Shown one piece after another: positions 32,260-41,300 of a stretch of DNA of 64,000 nucleotides. Origin of the DNA: JACVCJ01 sp052437175 (GTDB lineage: Bacteria; Bacteroidota; Bacteroidia; CAIKAF01); assembly GCA_052437175.1 (NCBI GenBank), contig JBQVOK010000001.1, positions 248,001 to 312,000 on the forward strand, read 5' to 3'. Numbering within the stretch: the first letter of the stretch is position 1; each line of letters begins with the position of its first letter. A program made the translations under genes and the position numbers. The notes under the pieces are model-generated. The model was not told the origin of the DNA, made no database searches, and saw only the letters and a list, made by a program, of their open reading frames with translations.

Positions 32260-33567
32260 ATGCTGCACGTATGTGGTATGAGCCTACATTACCGTATGCC
32301 GGCCTGTAAAGACAAAAAAACGTATATGGTATCTGCAGTAAATTACAGCCTGTTTCGTTTCTTTTTCGGAATATTAATGATTCCGCAGGTGCTGCATTTA
32401 ACCCCACACGTACACGACCTCTCCAAATCGGCTTTTGTGTTCCATTACCCGGGTCTTTCCTTTATCGAGGCGTATTCTCACGGGTTGATCGACCTGTTGC
32501 AGGCTTCGGCGATCGTTTCTGCCGTTCTGCTGGCCCTGGGCATTATACCCCGTGTGGCGGCCCTGTTGTTCATGTGTTCGTTCGGGTACCTGTTCCTGAT
32601 CGATATATCGTTCTATAACAATCACTACTACCTGTGGTGCCTGCTGGCCTTTCTTTTTGCCTGCACCGAGGCGGGACTTTCGATCTCCGTATTCGATGTT
32701 TTCCGGCGCCGTTTTAACAAACAGATGCATGTATGGAATTATGCGGCATTCGGTCTGCTGATCACGATCGTATATTTTTACGGAGGAACGGCCAAACTCA
32801 ACGGCGACTGGCTGCAGGGCTATCCCATGCGCCTGTATACCCATGCCAAGGGGTTTCCGTTTCCCGATCTCAGCGGGTATTTTCTCAGCTACACGGGTTT
32901 ACTGTTCGACCTGCTGATCGGTCTGCTGCTCTGGCGTTTTGCCCGTTCTGTATGGGTAGTAGCGCCGATGCTGGTTTTTCATATCAGCAATTATTTCCTG
33001 TTCGATATCGGCGAATTCCCGCTGGTCATGATCGCCGCCTGGCTGATCTATATTCCGCTGAGCCGTTTCCCTTTGCGCGATATCCTAAAGGAGACAAAGG
33101 CCCTGAAAAAGCCGGTTTTTGCAATCCTGGGCCTGTTTTTTGCCTTTCAGCTGCTTTTCCCCGCCCGGGCCCTGCTGTTATACGGCGGTAATGTGGCCTG
33201 GCACCGGCAGGGGTATAATTTTTCCTGGCGGATGATGCTCAATAATCACAAGCCTTCCTATTTTCAGTTCCTGGTGGATATGCCGGAACGGGACGACCGC
33301 TATCATGTAGACTTTGAAAAACTGCTTACCTACCGGCAGTTCTATCATACCTATCATGAACCCTATATGATCTGGCAGCTGGCGCAGAAACTGCACAGCG
33401 ACGCACAGAAAAAATACGGGAACACGCCCATACATGTATACTGTAAATCGCTGGTGGCACTGAACCAGCATCCGCCACGGTCACTGATCAATGAACGTGC
33501 TGACCTGGCGGCTGTGCCTTTTCACCATCTCAGCCCGAATCACTTTGTAAATACATTCACTCCATGA
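32260..33567 (+). CDS. HTTM-domain membrane protein (vitamin K-dependent gamma-carboxylase-like)
   Basis: Polytopic inner-membrane protein, 435 residues, with about eight hydrophobic helices (for example FRFFFGILMIPQVLHL, ASAIVSAVLLALGIIP, LLFMCSFGYLFLIDISF). The family signature YFYGGTAKLNGDWLQGYPM (AKLN at 178-181) and FNFSWRMML-like segment GYNFSWRMMLNNH match HTTM/VKGC proteins, whose animal member carboxylates Glu in secreted proteins. The C-terminal tail (from 330) is soluble. Its stop overlaps the start of the T9SS Ig-repeat protein (ATGA, 33564-33567), so that protein is an obvious candidate substrate (inference). Later starts at Met7, Met13 or Met23 are possible. Confidence 0.85.
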   Translation: MLHVCGMSLHYRMPACKDKKTYMVSAVNYSLFRFFFGILMIPQVLHLTPHVHDLSKSAFVFHYPGLSFIEAYSHGLIDLLQASAIVSAVLLALGIIPRVAALLFMCSFGYLFLIDISFYNNHYYLWCLLAFLFACTEAGLSISVFDVFRRRFNKQMHVWNYAAFGLLITIVYFYGGTAKLNGDWLQGYPMRLYTHAKGFPFPDLSGYFLSYTGLLFDLLIGLLLWRFARSVWVVAPMLVFHISNYFLFDIGEFPLVMIAAWLIYIPLSRFPLRDILKETKALKKPVFAILGLFFAFQLLFPARALLLYGGNVAWHRQGYNFSWRMMLNNHKPSYFQFLVDMPERDDRYHVDFEKLLTYRQFYHTYHEPYMIWQLAQKLHSDAQKKYGNTPIHVYCKSLVALNQHPPRSLINERADLAAVPFHHLSPNHFVNTFTP

Positions 33568-36500
33568 ATAAAACGTATACCCTTCTGTCACTATTCACCC
33601 TGTTCTTTGGCCTTTTTGCGCTGCCGGCGAAATTCCATGCTCAGATCACCAACGGGCAGGTCAATTATGAGCTGCGTGTAGACCAGTGGTACCAGTCCTG
33701 CGATAATGACTGGATAAATGCGGACGACAATGAGATTCGTATTGGTCTAAGCAGCGATGGTAATACGGGAGGCACGGCTTCCTGGACCTCCGGGGGTAAC
33801 GGGGCCAGCTGCGGGGGTAACCTGTATGTGCGGCGCTGGCAGGCCGATGCTCCGTCTACGGTAACCAACAGCAATACCTTGCTGTATTACTGTACAAACC
33901 GCAATAATATAAATGATAACTTTTCCATTTATTACAATTCCTGGGAAGAAGACGGTTCGCCGGACTGTGACCCCGGCGGGGATGCCTGCCAGTCGAACGG
34001 TACCTACACCTACACGTTTAAAAGTGCGTCCAAAACGCCTTCACTCTGGTGGGGCTACACCGGAACTGCCGGAGGCTCTTTTATGACGGGGAACAGCGGC
34101 GACTTTTTTGCCAAAACGGTATGGCGTTATACATACGGGGATGGCTGCGGATCGGCGCTGAATTTCGGAACGCTTTCTTCGGGTACCACCTATTCGCACG
34201 TGAATTCAAACCGTCCTTCACCAGGCGGTGCTTCGGGCAATATGGGATACACCTCGGTATCGGGTAATAGCTCCCAGGATGTATTTTACCAGTTTAGCAT
34301 TTCGTCTCCTGCCAGTGTGGTTATTTCTACCAATAATGCAGGAACGGATTACGATACCTATCTCCGCCTGTATAATTCTACGTCCTGCGGTACACAGATC
34401 GCTTTTAACGACGATTACGGCGGCTCTGTGAACTCTACGATCAATATGGACCTGTGCGCCGGCACCTATGTGATACAGGTGGAAGGTTTTTCTACCAGTT
34501 TCGGGAATTTCAACCTTTCGGTGCAGGCGACCAACAGACCTGTGAACGGGGGCACGATAGCGGGCATCACCAATGGTGTAAATATCTGTCCCGGAGATGA
34601 TCCGGGTGCTTTTACAAGCAGCGTGGATGCCACAGGTGCCGGGGGAGTTACGTACCAGTGGGAGTCTTCTACAACAGGTGCCGGTTCGGGTTATAGTAAT
34701 ATCGTGGGGCAAACGGCAAATACCTATGATCCGGGAGCTCTGACGCAAACGACCTGGTTCCGGCGCCGGGCCACAGATGGTTGTGGTCAGGTGGGGTATT
34801 CCAATGTGATCCAGGTGGTTATGAATACTGCATCGACAGCGCCGACGGCTATTTCAGGAACTACCACTATTTGTGCCGGCAACAGTACCACGCTTACGCT
34901 TTCGGGCGGCAGCGCAGGCACGGGAGCCACGGCCCAGTGGTTCAGCGGCAGCTGTGGCGGTACCCTGGTAGGTACGGGCAACAGCATAACGGTATCTCCG
35001 ACATCGAACACCACATACTTTGTACGTTATTCAGGCACCTGTAACACCACTACCTGTGCTTCTGTAAACGTAACGGTAAATACACTATCGGTAGCGCCTA
35101 CGGGCATTACGGGTACAACAACGATCTGTGCGGGGGCTTCCACCACGCTTACGCTCTCGGGCGGCAGTGCAGGAACGGGAGCCACGGCCGAGTGGTTCAG
35201 CGGCAGCTGTGGCGGTACATTAGTAGGTACGGGCAACAGCATAACGGTATCACCGACTTCGAACACCACGTACTTTGTACGCTATTCTGGAACCTGTAAC
35301 ACCACTACCTGCGCATCTGCAACGGTAACGGTCAACAGCCTCTCCACAGCTCCCACAGCCATTACGGGAACAACTACTCTTTGTGCCGGTAACAGTACCA
35401 CGCTCACACTTTCGGGTGGCAGCGCGGGCACGGGCGCTGTGGCTGAATGGTACAGCGGCAGCTGTGGCGGTACCCTGGTGGGCACGGGCAACAGCATCAG
35501 TGTATCCCCGGCTTCGAACACTACGTACTTTGTACGCTATTCGGGCACTTGTAATACAACCAGTTGTGCATCCGTGGCGGTGACGGTAAATGCAGCACCG
35601 GCAAGCTTTACGCCTTCGGTACTTACCTCCACACCGCTGTGTTACCGTGGAAATGCGGAGGTATCCAGCGGCGGCAGCCAGTCAGGAGTTACGTACCAGC
35701 TGCGCGATAATACCACCAATGTAGGCACTTCGCAGGCCGGTAACGGATCTGCACTCAGCTTCCTGACCGCCAACCTTACGGCCGGCAGCAGCAGCTATAA
35801 CATCCTGGCCACGTCGGGCGCCGGTTGTACACTTTCTGTGAACGTACCTGCCATTACGGTAACATCAGCGCCCAACGCGATCGGTAACAATAACGATACA
35901 CGTACCTGTTACGTAAATAATAACAACAACTTTGTAGAATTCATTACTTCCAACCGCGATATCCTGGCCATAAATCCCGGTAGCCAGAACCTGGGCAATG
36001 TAACCGTAACGGAATATGTAGACGGCACACCGATCGGTGTGCAGGCCTGCAACACTACCCAGCCTGAGTTTATGGTAACGGCGCTGAACCGCCGCTGGGT
36101 GATCAGTTCTACGGTGCCCCCCGTATCCCCGGTAAGTGTACGCCTGTACCTTGCCGATACGGATGTAACGGCCCTGGCCGCGGTGGCCAATGCCAACCTG
36201 AATACCACGGACGACGTATCGGGCCTGGGTTCACTGCAACTGACCAAATACAGCGGTGCGAACGAGAACAGCACCTTTACGGACAACTGTAACGCAGGCG
36301 GAACGGTTACCCTGCACAGCCAGGCGGCAAACGGCAGCATCACGGCTCCCATCGCGGGTAATGCCATTGTAGCCGGTTCTTACGTTACCTACAGTATCCC
36401 GGGATTCTCGGAACTCTGGCTCAACGGTACCAGTATCAGCAGCCCGCTGCCGGTTACGCTCAACAGTTTTGATGCCGTGTGTAAGGACGGCCGGGGACTG

Positions 36501-37001
36501 ATCAGCTGGAGCACCGTTTCTGAAGTGAACAACGCCTACTTTACAGTGGAACGCAGCGCCGACGCACACAGCTGGGAAGTGCTGCAGACCGTGAGCGGGG
36601 CAGGGAACAGCAACAGCCTGCTTAGCTACAGCGTTACCGACGAACGCCCGGAAAACGGTATTACATACTACCGCCTCCGCCAGACCGATTACAACGGCGA
36701 CGAAGAACTTTTTGCGGAAAAAAGCATTTTCTGTTCGGCAGAAGATACTCCGGTACTGCTTCTGTTCCCCAATCCGGCAGAAGATGTGCTGAACCTGAGA
36801 TTCTACCTGGACGAAAGCTCGGATGTGGAAATGAGCATCTACGATGCCCGCGGCGCCCGCCTGCAGCTGGAGAAATGGAGCGGGGTACCGCAGGGTGAAC
36901 TGGCGCGTACGATCGTACTTTCGGACATGGCCCCCGGGGTATACAACCTGCGCCTGCGTATCGGCAAAGGACTGTACACGAGCGCTTTTGTAAAGCGATA
37001 G
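33564..37001 (+). CDS. T9SS-secreted Ig-repeat surface protein (three 85-residue repeats)
   Basis: Large cell-surface protein, 1145 residues. Signal peptide to about residue 26 (ALPAKFHAQ). An N-terminal beta domain (27-205) contains YELRVDQWYQSCDNDW. A PPC-like domain follows (SSQDVFYQFSISSP, GTDYDTYLRLYN, GTYVIQVEG). After one divergent Ig-like unit come three near-identical 85-residue repeats (residues 426-680), each with four cysteines (ICAG, GSCGG, GTCNTT, TCAS). The 465-residue C-terminal part (from TSTPLCYRGNAEV) is shared with the protein at 38378. It ends in the common SEVNNAYFTVERSADAHSW module and a T9SS type A domain (LLFPNPAEDVLNLRFYL ... YTSAFVKR). Coupled to the HTTM gene by ATGA. 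Confidence 0.92.
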   Translation: MNKTYTLLSLFTLFFGLFALPAKFHAQITNGQVNYELRVDQWYQSCDNDWINADDNEIRIGLSSDGNTGGTASWTSGGNGASCGGNLYVRRWQADAPSTVTNSNTLLYYCTNRNNINDNFSIYYNSWEEDGSPDCDPGGDACQSNGTYTYTFKSASKTPSLWWGYTGTAGGSFMTGNSGDFFAKTVWRYTYGDGCGSALNFGTLSSGTTYSHVNSNRPSPGGASGNMGYTSVSGNSSQDVFYQFSISSPASVVISTNNAGTDYDTYLRLYNSTSCGTQIAFNDDYGGSVNSTINMDLCAGTYVIQVEGFSTSFGNFNLSVQATNRPVNGGTIAGITNGVNICPGDDPGAFTSSVDATGAGGVTYQWESSTTGAGSGYSNIVGQTANTYDPGALTQTTWFRRRATDGCGQVGYSNVIQVVMNTASTAPTAISGTTTICAGNSTTLTLSGGSAGTGATAQWFSGSCGGTLVGTGNSITVSPTSNTTYFVRYSGTCNTTTCASVNVTVNTLSVAPTGITGTTTICAGASTTLTLSGGSAGTGATAEWFSGSCGGTLVGTGNSITVSPTSNTTYFVRYSGTCNTTTCASATVTVNSLSTAPTAITGTTTLCAGNSTTLTLSGGSAGTGAVAEWYSGSCGGTLVGTGNSISVSPASNTTYFVRYSGTCNTTSCASVAVTVNAAPASFTPSVLTSTPLCYRGNAEVSSGGSQSGVTYQLRDNTTNVGTSQAGNGSALSFLTANLTAGSSSYNILATSGAGCTLSVNVPAITVTSAPNAIGNNNDTRTCYVNNNNNFVEFITSNRDILAINPGSQNLGNVTVTEYVDGTPIGVQACNTTQPEFMVTALNRRWVISSTVPPVSPVSVRLYLADTDVTALAAVANANLNTTDDVSGLGSLQLTKYSGANENSTFTDNCNAGGTVTLHSQAANGSITAPIAGNAIVAGSYVTYSIPGFSELWLNGTSISSPLPVTLNSFDAVCKDGRGLISWSTVSEVNNAYFTVERSADAHSWEVLQTVSGAGNSNSLLSYSVTDERPENGITYYRLRQTDYNGDEELFAEKSIFCSAEDTPVLLLFPNPAEDVLNLRFYLDESSDVEMSIYDARGARLQLEKWSGVPQGELARTIVLSDMAPGVYNLRLRIGKGLYTSAFVKR
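34839..35603 (+). repeat. three tandem 255-bp repeats encoding Ig-like units
   Basis: Units start at 34839, 35094 and 35349, each 255 bp (85 codons). Nucleotide identity is high, including the 17-mer CGCTTACGCT(T/C)TCGGGC region and GGCAGCTGTGGCGGTAC. The same unit occurs five times at 39944-41218. Confidence 0.9.
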
Positions 37002-37019
37002 TGAAATTTTTTATGCATA

Positions 37020-37064
37020 GCCGAATAAACGGTCCCTCCGGGGGCCGTTTACGGCATGTTTTTT
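37020..37064 (+). terminator. terminator after the first Ig-repeat gene
   Basis: AAACGG-CCC pairs with GGG-CCGTTT around a TCCG loop, with an outer GCC/GGC clamp, followed by TGTTTTTTG. Confidence 0.75.
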
Positions 37065-37073
37065 GTAGACGGA

Positions 37074-37105
37074 TTTGCATATTGAGAAGAAAAGTTCTTT
37101 CTTTG
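37074..37105 (+). promoter_or_regulatory. candidate promoter of peroxidase/T9SS pair
   Basis: TTTG (37074-37077), 20-bp spacer, TTTCTTTG (37098-37105), 7/8 match. It leaves a leader of about 190 nt before ATG 37302, which contains a palindrome CCTGTACAGG (37231-37240) and no convincing ORF. Confidence 0.4.
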
Positions 37106-37301
37106 ATATAACAGTTAAATAATTCGATCACCAAAAAACAAGAAATTTAAACCCGATATCTGTCACCTGAACCGTACTATCACCAAAAATCCGATAACAC
37201 AGATGCGTCCGTACGTAACCCCCTGTACAGGACCTGACACAGAACCGAATACCTGAACAGATGGTGTGGTGTGGTTGTGGCCGGTAAGGAGCCTCAACAC
37301 C

Positions 37302-38381
37302 ATGAACAGGAAAGTATATACACTGCTTTTTCTGGTAACGATATGTATCGTTAGTCTGTTTGTGCGCTCCTGTGTCATACACAGGAAAACGGTTTATTTC
37401 CGCTACGATATCCCCCCGGAACTTCCGCAGGCCTACCAGCCTTCGCATAATGCAACCACCGAGGCCGGCGTGGCCCTGGGCAAAACGCTCTTCTTCAGTA
37501 CGGAACTTTCCCGCAACAATACGATCTCCTGCAGCAGTTGCCACGACCAGGAAAAGGCGTTTGCCGAGAGCAGGACCACGTCTGAAGGGATCGACGGACA
37601 AAAAGTGAACCGTAATTCCATGCCCCTGTTCAACCTGGCCTGGGTAGACCGTTTTTTCTGGGACGGCCGTGCAGCTTCGCTCGAAGAGGCTGTGAACTTC
37701 CCCATAACGGCGCACAACGAGATGGACAGCGATACCAACCGGCTGGTGCAGCGCCTGAACCGCTCCGCACGTTTCCGCAGGCAATTTTACGCCGCATTCG
37801 GTATAGAAGAAGTGCGCTATGTACACGTACGCATGGCCCTGGCGCAATACCTGCGCAGCATTACCTCCTACGCCAGTCCGCTCGACCGTATGTATCCCAT
37901 TGTAAGCGAACTGATGGCACAGGGTCTGAGTCAGCCCCAGATCATGCAGCGGGAGTTCGGCTTTTCCGACAAGACCATACAGACCCTGCAACTGTGCGAA
38001 ACCTGCCATTCGAACATTACCTACGGTAACAACAAAATGAAGAACAACGGCCTGGATATCTCCAATGCAGGCGATATTGGTTTTGCCGTGGTAAGCGGTA
38101 AGAAAACGGATGAGGGCCTTTTTAAAGCGCCCAGTTTCCGGAATGTGGCGTTTTCAGCTCCTTATATGCACGACGGACGTTTTGCCACCCTCGAAGAAGT
38201 ACTTGAACATTACAACTCCGGAATACAACCCAATCCCAATTTAAGCGAAGAACTCCGCGATGAGGCCGGAAATCCCCTGCGTCTGCACCTGGGAGAACGC
38301 GAAAAGAAGGAAATGCTCTTTTTTTTAACCCGACTGATGTCGGACACAAGTTTTATCACCAATAAACAATACGCTCTATGA
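37302..38381 (+). CDS. di-heme cytochrome c peroxidase / MauG-family protein
   Basis: Periplasmic di-heme enzyme, 359 residues from ATG 37302 (AAGGAG 12 nt upstream; the ORF could be read from GTG 37266). A single N-terminal hydrophobic helix (VYTLLFLVTICIVSLFV) anchors or exports it. Two heme-binding motifs are present: C77-SSC-H81 (ISCSSCHDQEKAFAES) and C232-ETC-H236. LFNLAWVDRFFWDGRAASLEEAVNFPI and FKAPSFRNVAFSAPYMHDGRF are standard for CCP/MauG proteins. Bacterial CCP reduces H2O2; MauG oxidises residues in a partner protein. Its stop overlaps the start of a T9SS Ig-repeat protein (ATGA, 38378-38381), so protein maturation is a plausible role (inference). Confidence 0.92.
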   Translation: MNRKVYTLLFLVTICIVSLFVRSCVIHRKTVYFRYDIPPELPQAYQPSHNATTEAGVALGKTLFFSTELSRNNTISCSSCHDQEKAFAESRTTSEGIDGQKVNRNSMPLFNLAWVDRFFWDGRAASLEEAVNFPITAHNEMDSDTNRLVQRLNRSARFRRQFYAAFGIEEVRYVHVRMALAQYLRSITSYASPLDRMYPIVSELMAQGLSQPQIMQREFGFSDKTIQTLQLCETCHSNITYGNNKMKNNGLDISNAGDIGFAVVSGKKTDEGLFKAPSFRNVAFSAPYMHDGRFATLEEVLEHYNSGIQPNPNLSEELRDEAGNPLRLHLGEREKKEMLFFLTRLMSDTSFITNKQYAL

Positions 38382-41300
38382 ACCGAATGTTACCTGTTTT
38401 TTTAGCACTGATGCTCTGCCTTACGGCCGCTGCCCAGAAGAGTGAGACCGGTACGGGAGAGAACCCGGTATCCCGCAGGGAAGCTGCGGATCCCGTGATC
38501 ATGAAATTATACGGTGCGTCGGGCCCGTATGCAAAGTACGATCCGGCCCGGGAACTGCCTGAAAAACGTACGGAAAATGCGAAGCACTTCCGTAACGAAG
38601 ACGGTACCGAAACCGCCCTGCTTACGGCCGGCCCCATGCACTATTTTGAAAACGGCGAATGGCTCACTTCGTCCAACGAGATCATACCCGTGTCCATGCC
38701 CCTGTACCCGGGCTATGTGCTGATGAACCGCCATAATCAGTATAAAACCCTGTACGGTACGGCGGGTAAAGGTATGGCCATCAAAAAGGCCGACGGCAGC
38801 GATCTCCTTTCCGGCTACACCCAGGAAGGTGTTTTCCTGTACGACCTGGATAAAAAAATGCAGAAAAACGTATTGCAGTACAACAAAGAAGCGCTGCCGC
38901 TGCGGTCTGCCGAAACGGACAACCATCTGGAATACGGCTTAACGCCCGATATCAGCCTGCAGGTAACACAGCTTACAGGCAAGATCAAATCGCAGTATTT
39001 CATTGGTTCGAATCCCTTTGCGGCGTATGGCGGTTCAAAATACCTGGGCTTTGCCGAGCAGCTTACTTTTGCCGAACCGGTAGAGATCGTAAACGATGAA
39101 CAGAAAAAAGGCCTGCTGGTAAAAAATGCCGCCGGCGAAGTGCTGTTTTCGTACAATGAAGCTTATTATTTTCAGCAGAACCGCAAAAGCTCTTCGGAGT
39201 ATGAAGAGGCCGAATACCTGGTAACCAAAGTGGACGATTTTACGTATAAAATAGTACTGCTGGTGCCTATTGACTGGTTCAATAACCCCGAGCGTGTGTA
39301 CCCGGTGATCGTGGACCCAAGCATTACCTGCACGCCCAACGCTTCTATTTACTGGACAGGAACCACCAATGAAGATGCAGATGCACACAGTTCAGACAAT
39401 ATCAAGGTCGGTTTTTACGATTGCAGTGGCTGCGATGACGAAACCTGGGCGCCTTATGCCAAGATCAATCTTTCTTCCATCCCCGACGGGTCCTGCATAC
39501 AGAATGCATCTTTCTCGATGTACCAGCATACCTGGCGCAACGGGGGCGGTAATGACGGACTGCGTTTCGAGATCGGCTGGGCCAATGTGGAACCGGTATC
39601 GGCTTCCTGGGCTTCGATCCGCGATAATGTACAGGGCCTTTCGGAACGCTACGCCAACTGGGACGTTTGGGGAACACCGGGAAACTGCGGCGGTTGTAAC
39701 GGCGGTTACGATTATCCCGAATCGCCCAACGGATGGAAAAACTTTAACATCGACTATGCACTGCACCGTAACCGGGTGGCGAATCGTTTAACTACGGATT
39801 ACATCACCTATGGTCTGGATATGACCTATAATGCAAACGACTGTTTCTGGTGCTGGGGCGATGAAACCAATGAGCTGGAATATTACGGCTGGAGCAATGG
39901 CAGCCGTCCGCAGCTCTCAGTCACCTACCAGAGCGCTTCGGTAGCGCCCACCGCCATCAGCGGAACCACAACGATATGCAGTGGCGGCAGTACAACGCTT
40001 ACCGCGTCCGGTGGTTCGGTAGGTTCAGATGCCACCATCCAGTGGTTCAGCGGCAGCTGCGGCAGCACGGTGATCGGCACGGGCAACAGCATTACGGTGT
40101 CTCCTGCATCAAATACCACCTATTTTGTGCGTTATTCCGGCAGTTGCAACACCACCGGCTGTGCATCCGTTACGGTAACGGTAAATACGGTTTCCTCAGC
40201 TCCTACAGGTATTTCAGGAACTACCACCATTTGTGCCGGCAACAGCACCACGCTTACGCTTTCGGGCGGCAGCGCGGGCACAGGCGCCACGGCCCAGTGG
40301 TTCAGCGGCAGCTGCGGCAGTACGGTGATCGGTACGGGCAACAGCATAACGGTATCTCCAACCTCGAATACTACGTATTTTGTACGTTATGCAGGTACCT
40401 GTAACACCACTGCCTGTGCCTCTGTAGCGGTAACGGTAAACACTCTGTCCACAGCCCCTGCGGCTATTACAGGCAGCACCAGCATCTGTTTGGGTAACAG
40501 CACCACGCTTACGCTTTCGGGCGGCAGCGCGGGCACAGGCGCCACGGCCCAGTGGTTCAGCGGCAGCTGCGGCAGCACGGTGATCGGCACGGGTAACAGC
40601 ATAACGGTATCTCCAACCTCGAATACTACGTATTTTGTACGTTATGCAGGTACCTGTAACACCACTACCTGTACTTCGGTTTCGGTTACGGTGAATACTC
40701 CGTCGGCAGCCCCAACGGCCATAACAGGCAGCACTACCATCTGCACGGGCGGCAGCACTACGCTTACGCTTTCGGGCGGCAGTGCGGGCACAGGCGCCAC
40801 GGCCGAATGGTTCAGCGGCAGCTGCGGCGGTACAGCGGTAGGTACAGGCAATAGCATTACGGTATCCCCGGGCTCGAATACCACGTATTTTGTACGTTAT
40901 GCAGGGACTTGTAACACCACTGCCTGTGCTTCTGTAGCGGTAACGGTAAATACCCCGTCGGTAGCCCCAACGGCCATAACAGGCAGCACTACCATCTGTG
41001 CAGGCGGCAGCACTACGCTTACGCTTTCGGGCGGCAGTGCGGGTACAGGCGCCACGGCCCAATGGTTCAGCGGCAGCTGCGGCAGCACGGTGATCGGTAC
41101 GGGCAACAGCATTACGGTATCGCCGGGCAGCGCTACTACGTATTTTGTAAACTACGCAGGCAGCTGCAATACAACGGCCTGCGCATTCGTACCGGTAACG
41201 GTAAATCCGGTACCGGCAGCCTTTACACCGCTGATCAGTACTTCCACACCAGTTTGTTACCGCGGAAATGCAGAGATCACCGTAGCTTCTTCTGTGGCGG

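Noticed and set aside
39005..39016. tRNA T-arm-like GGTTCGAATCC
   Set aside because: It lies inside the coding sequence (Gly-Ser-Asn-Pro) and no acceptor stem or anticodon arm surrounds it.
34839..41218. CRISPR array
   Set aside because: The repeats are 255 bp, contiguous without unique spacers and in frame; they encode Ig-like units.
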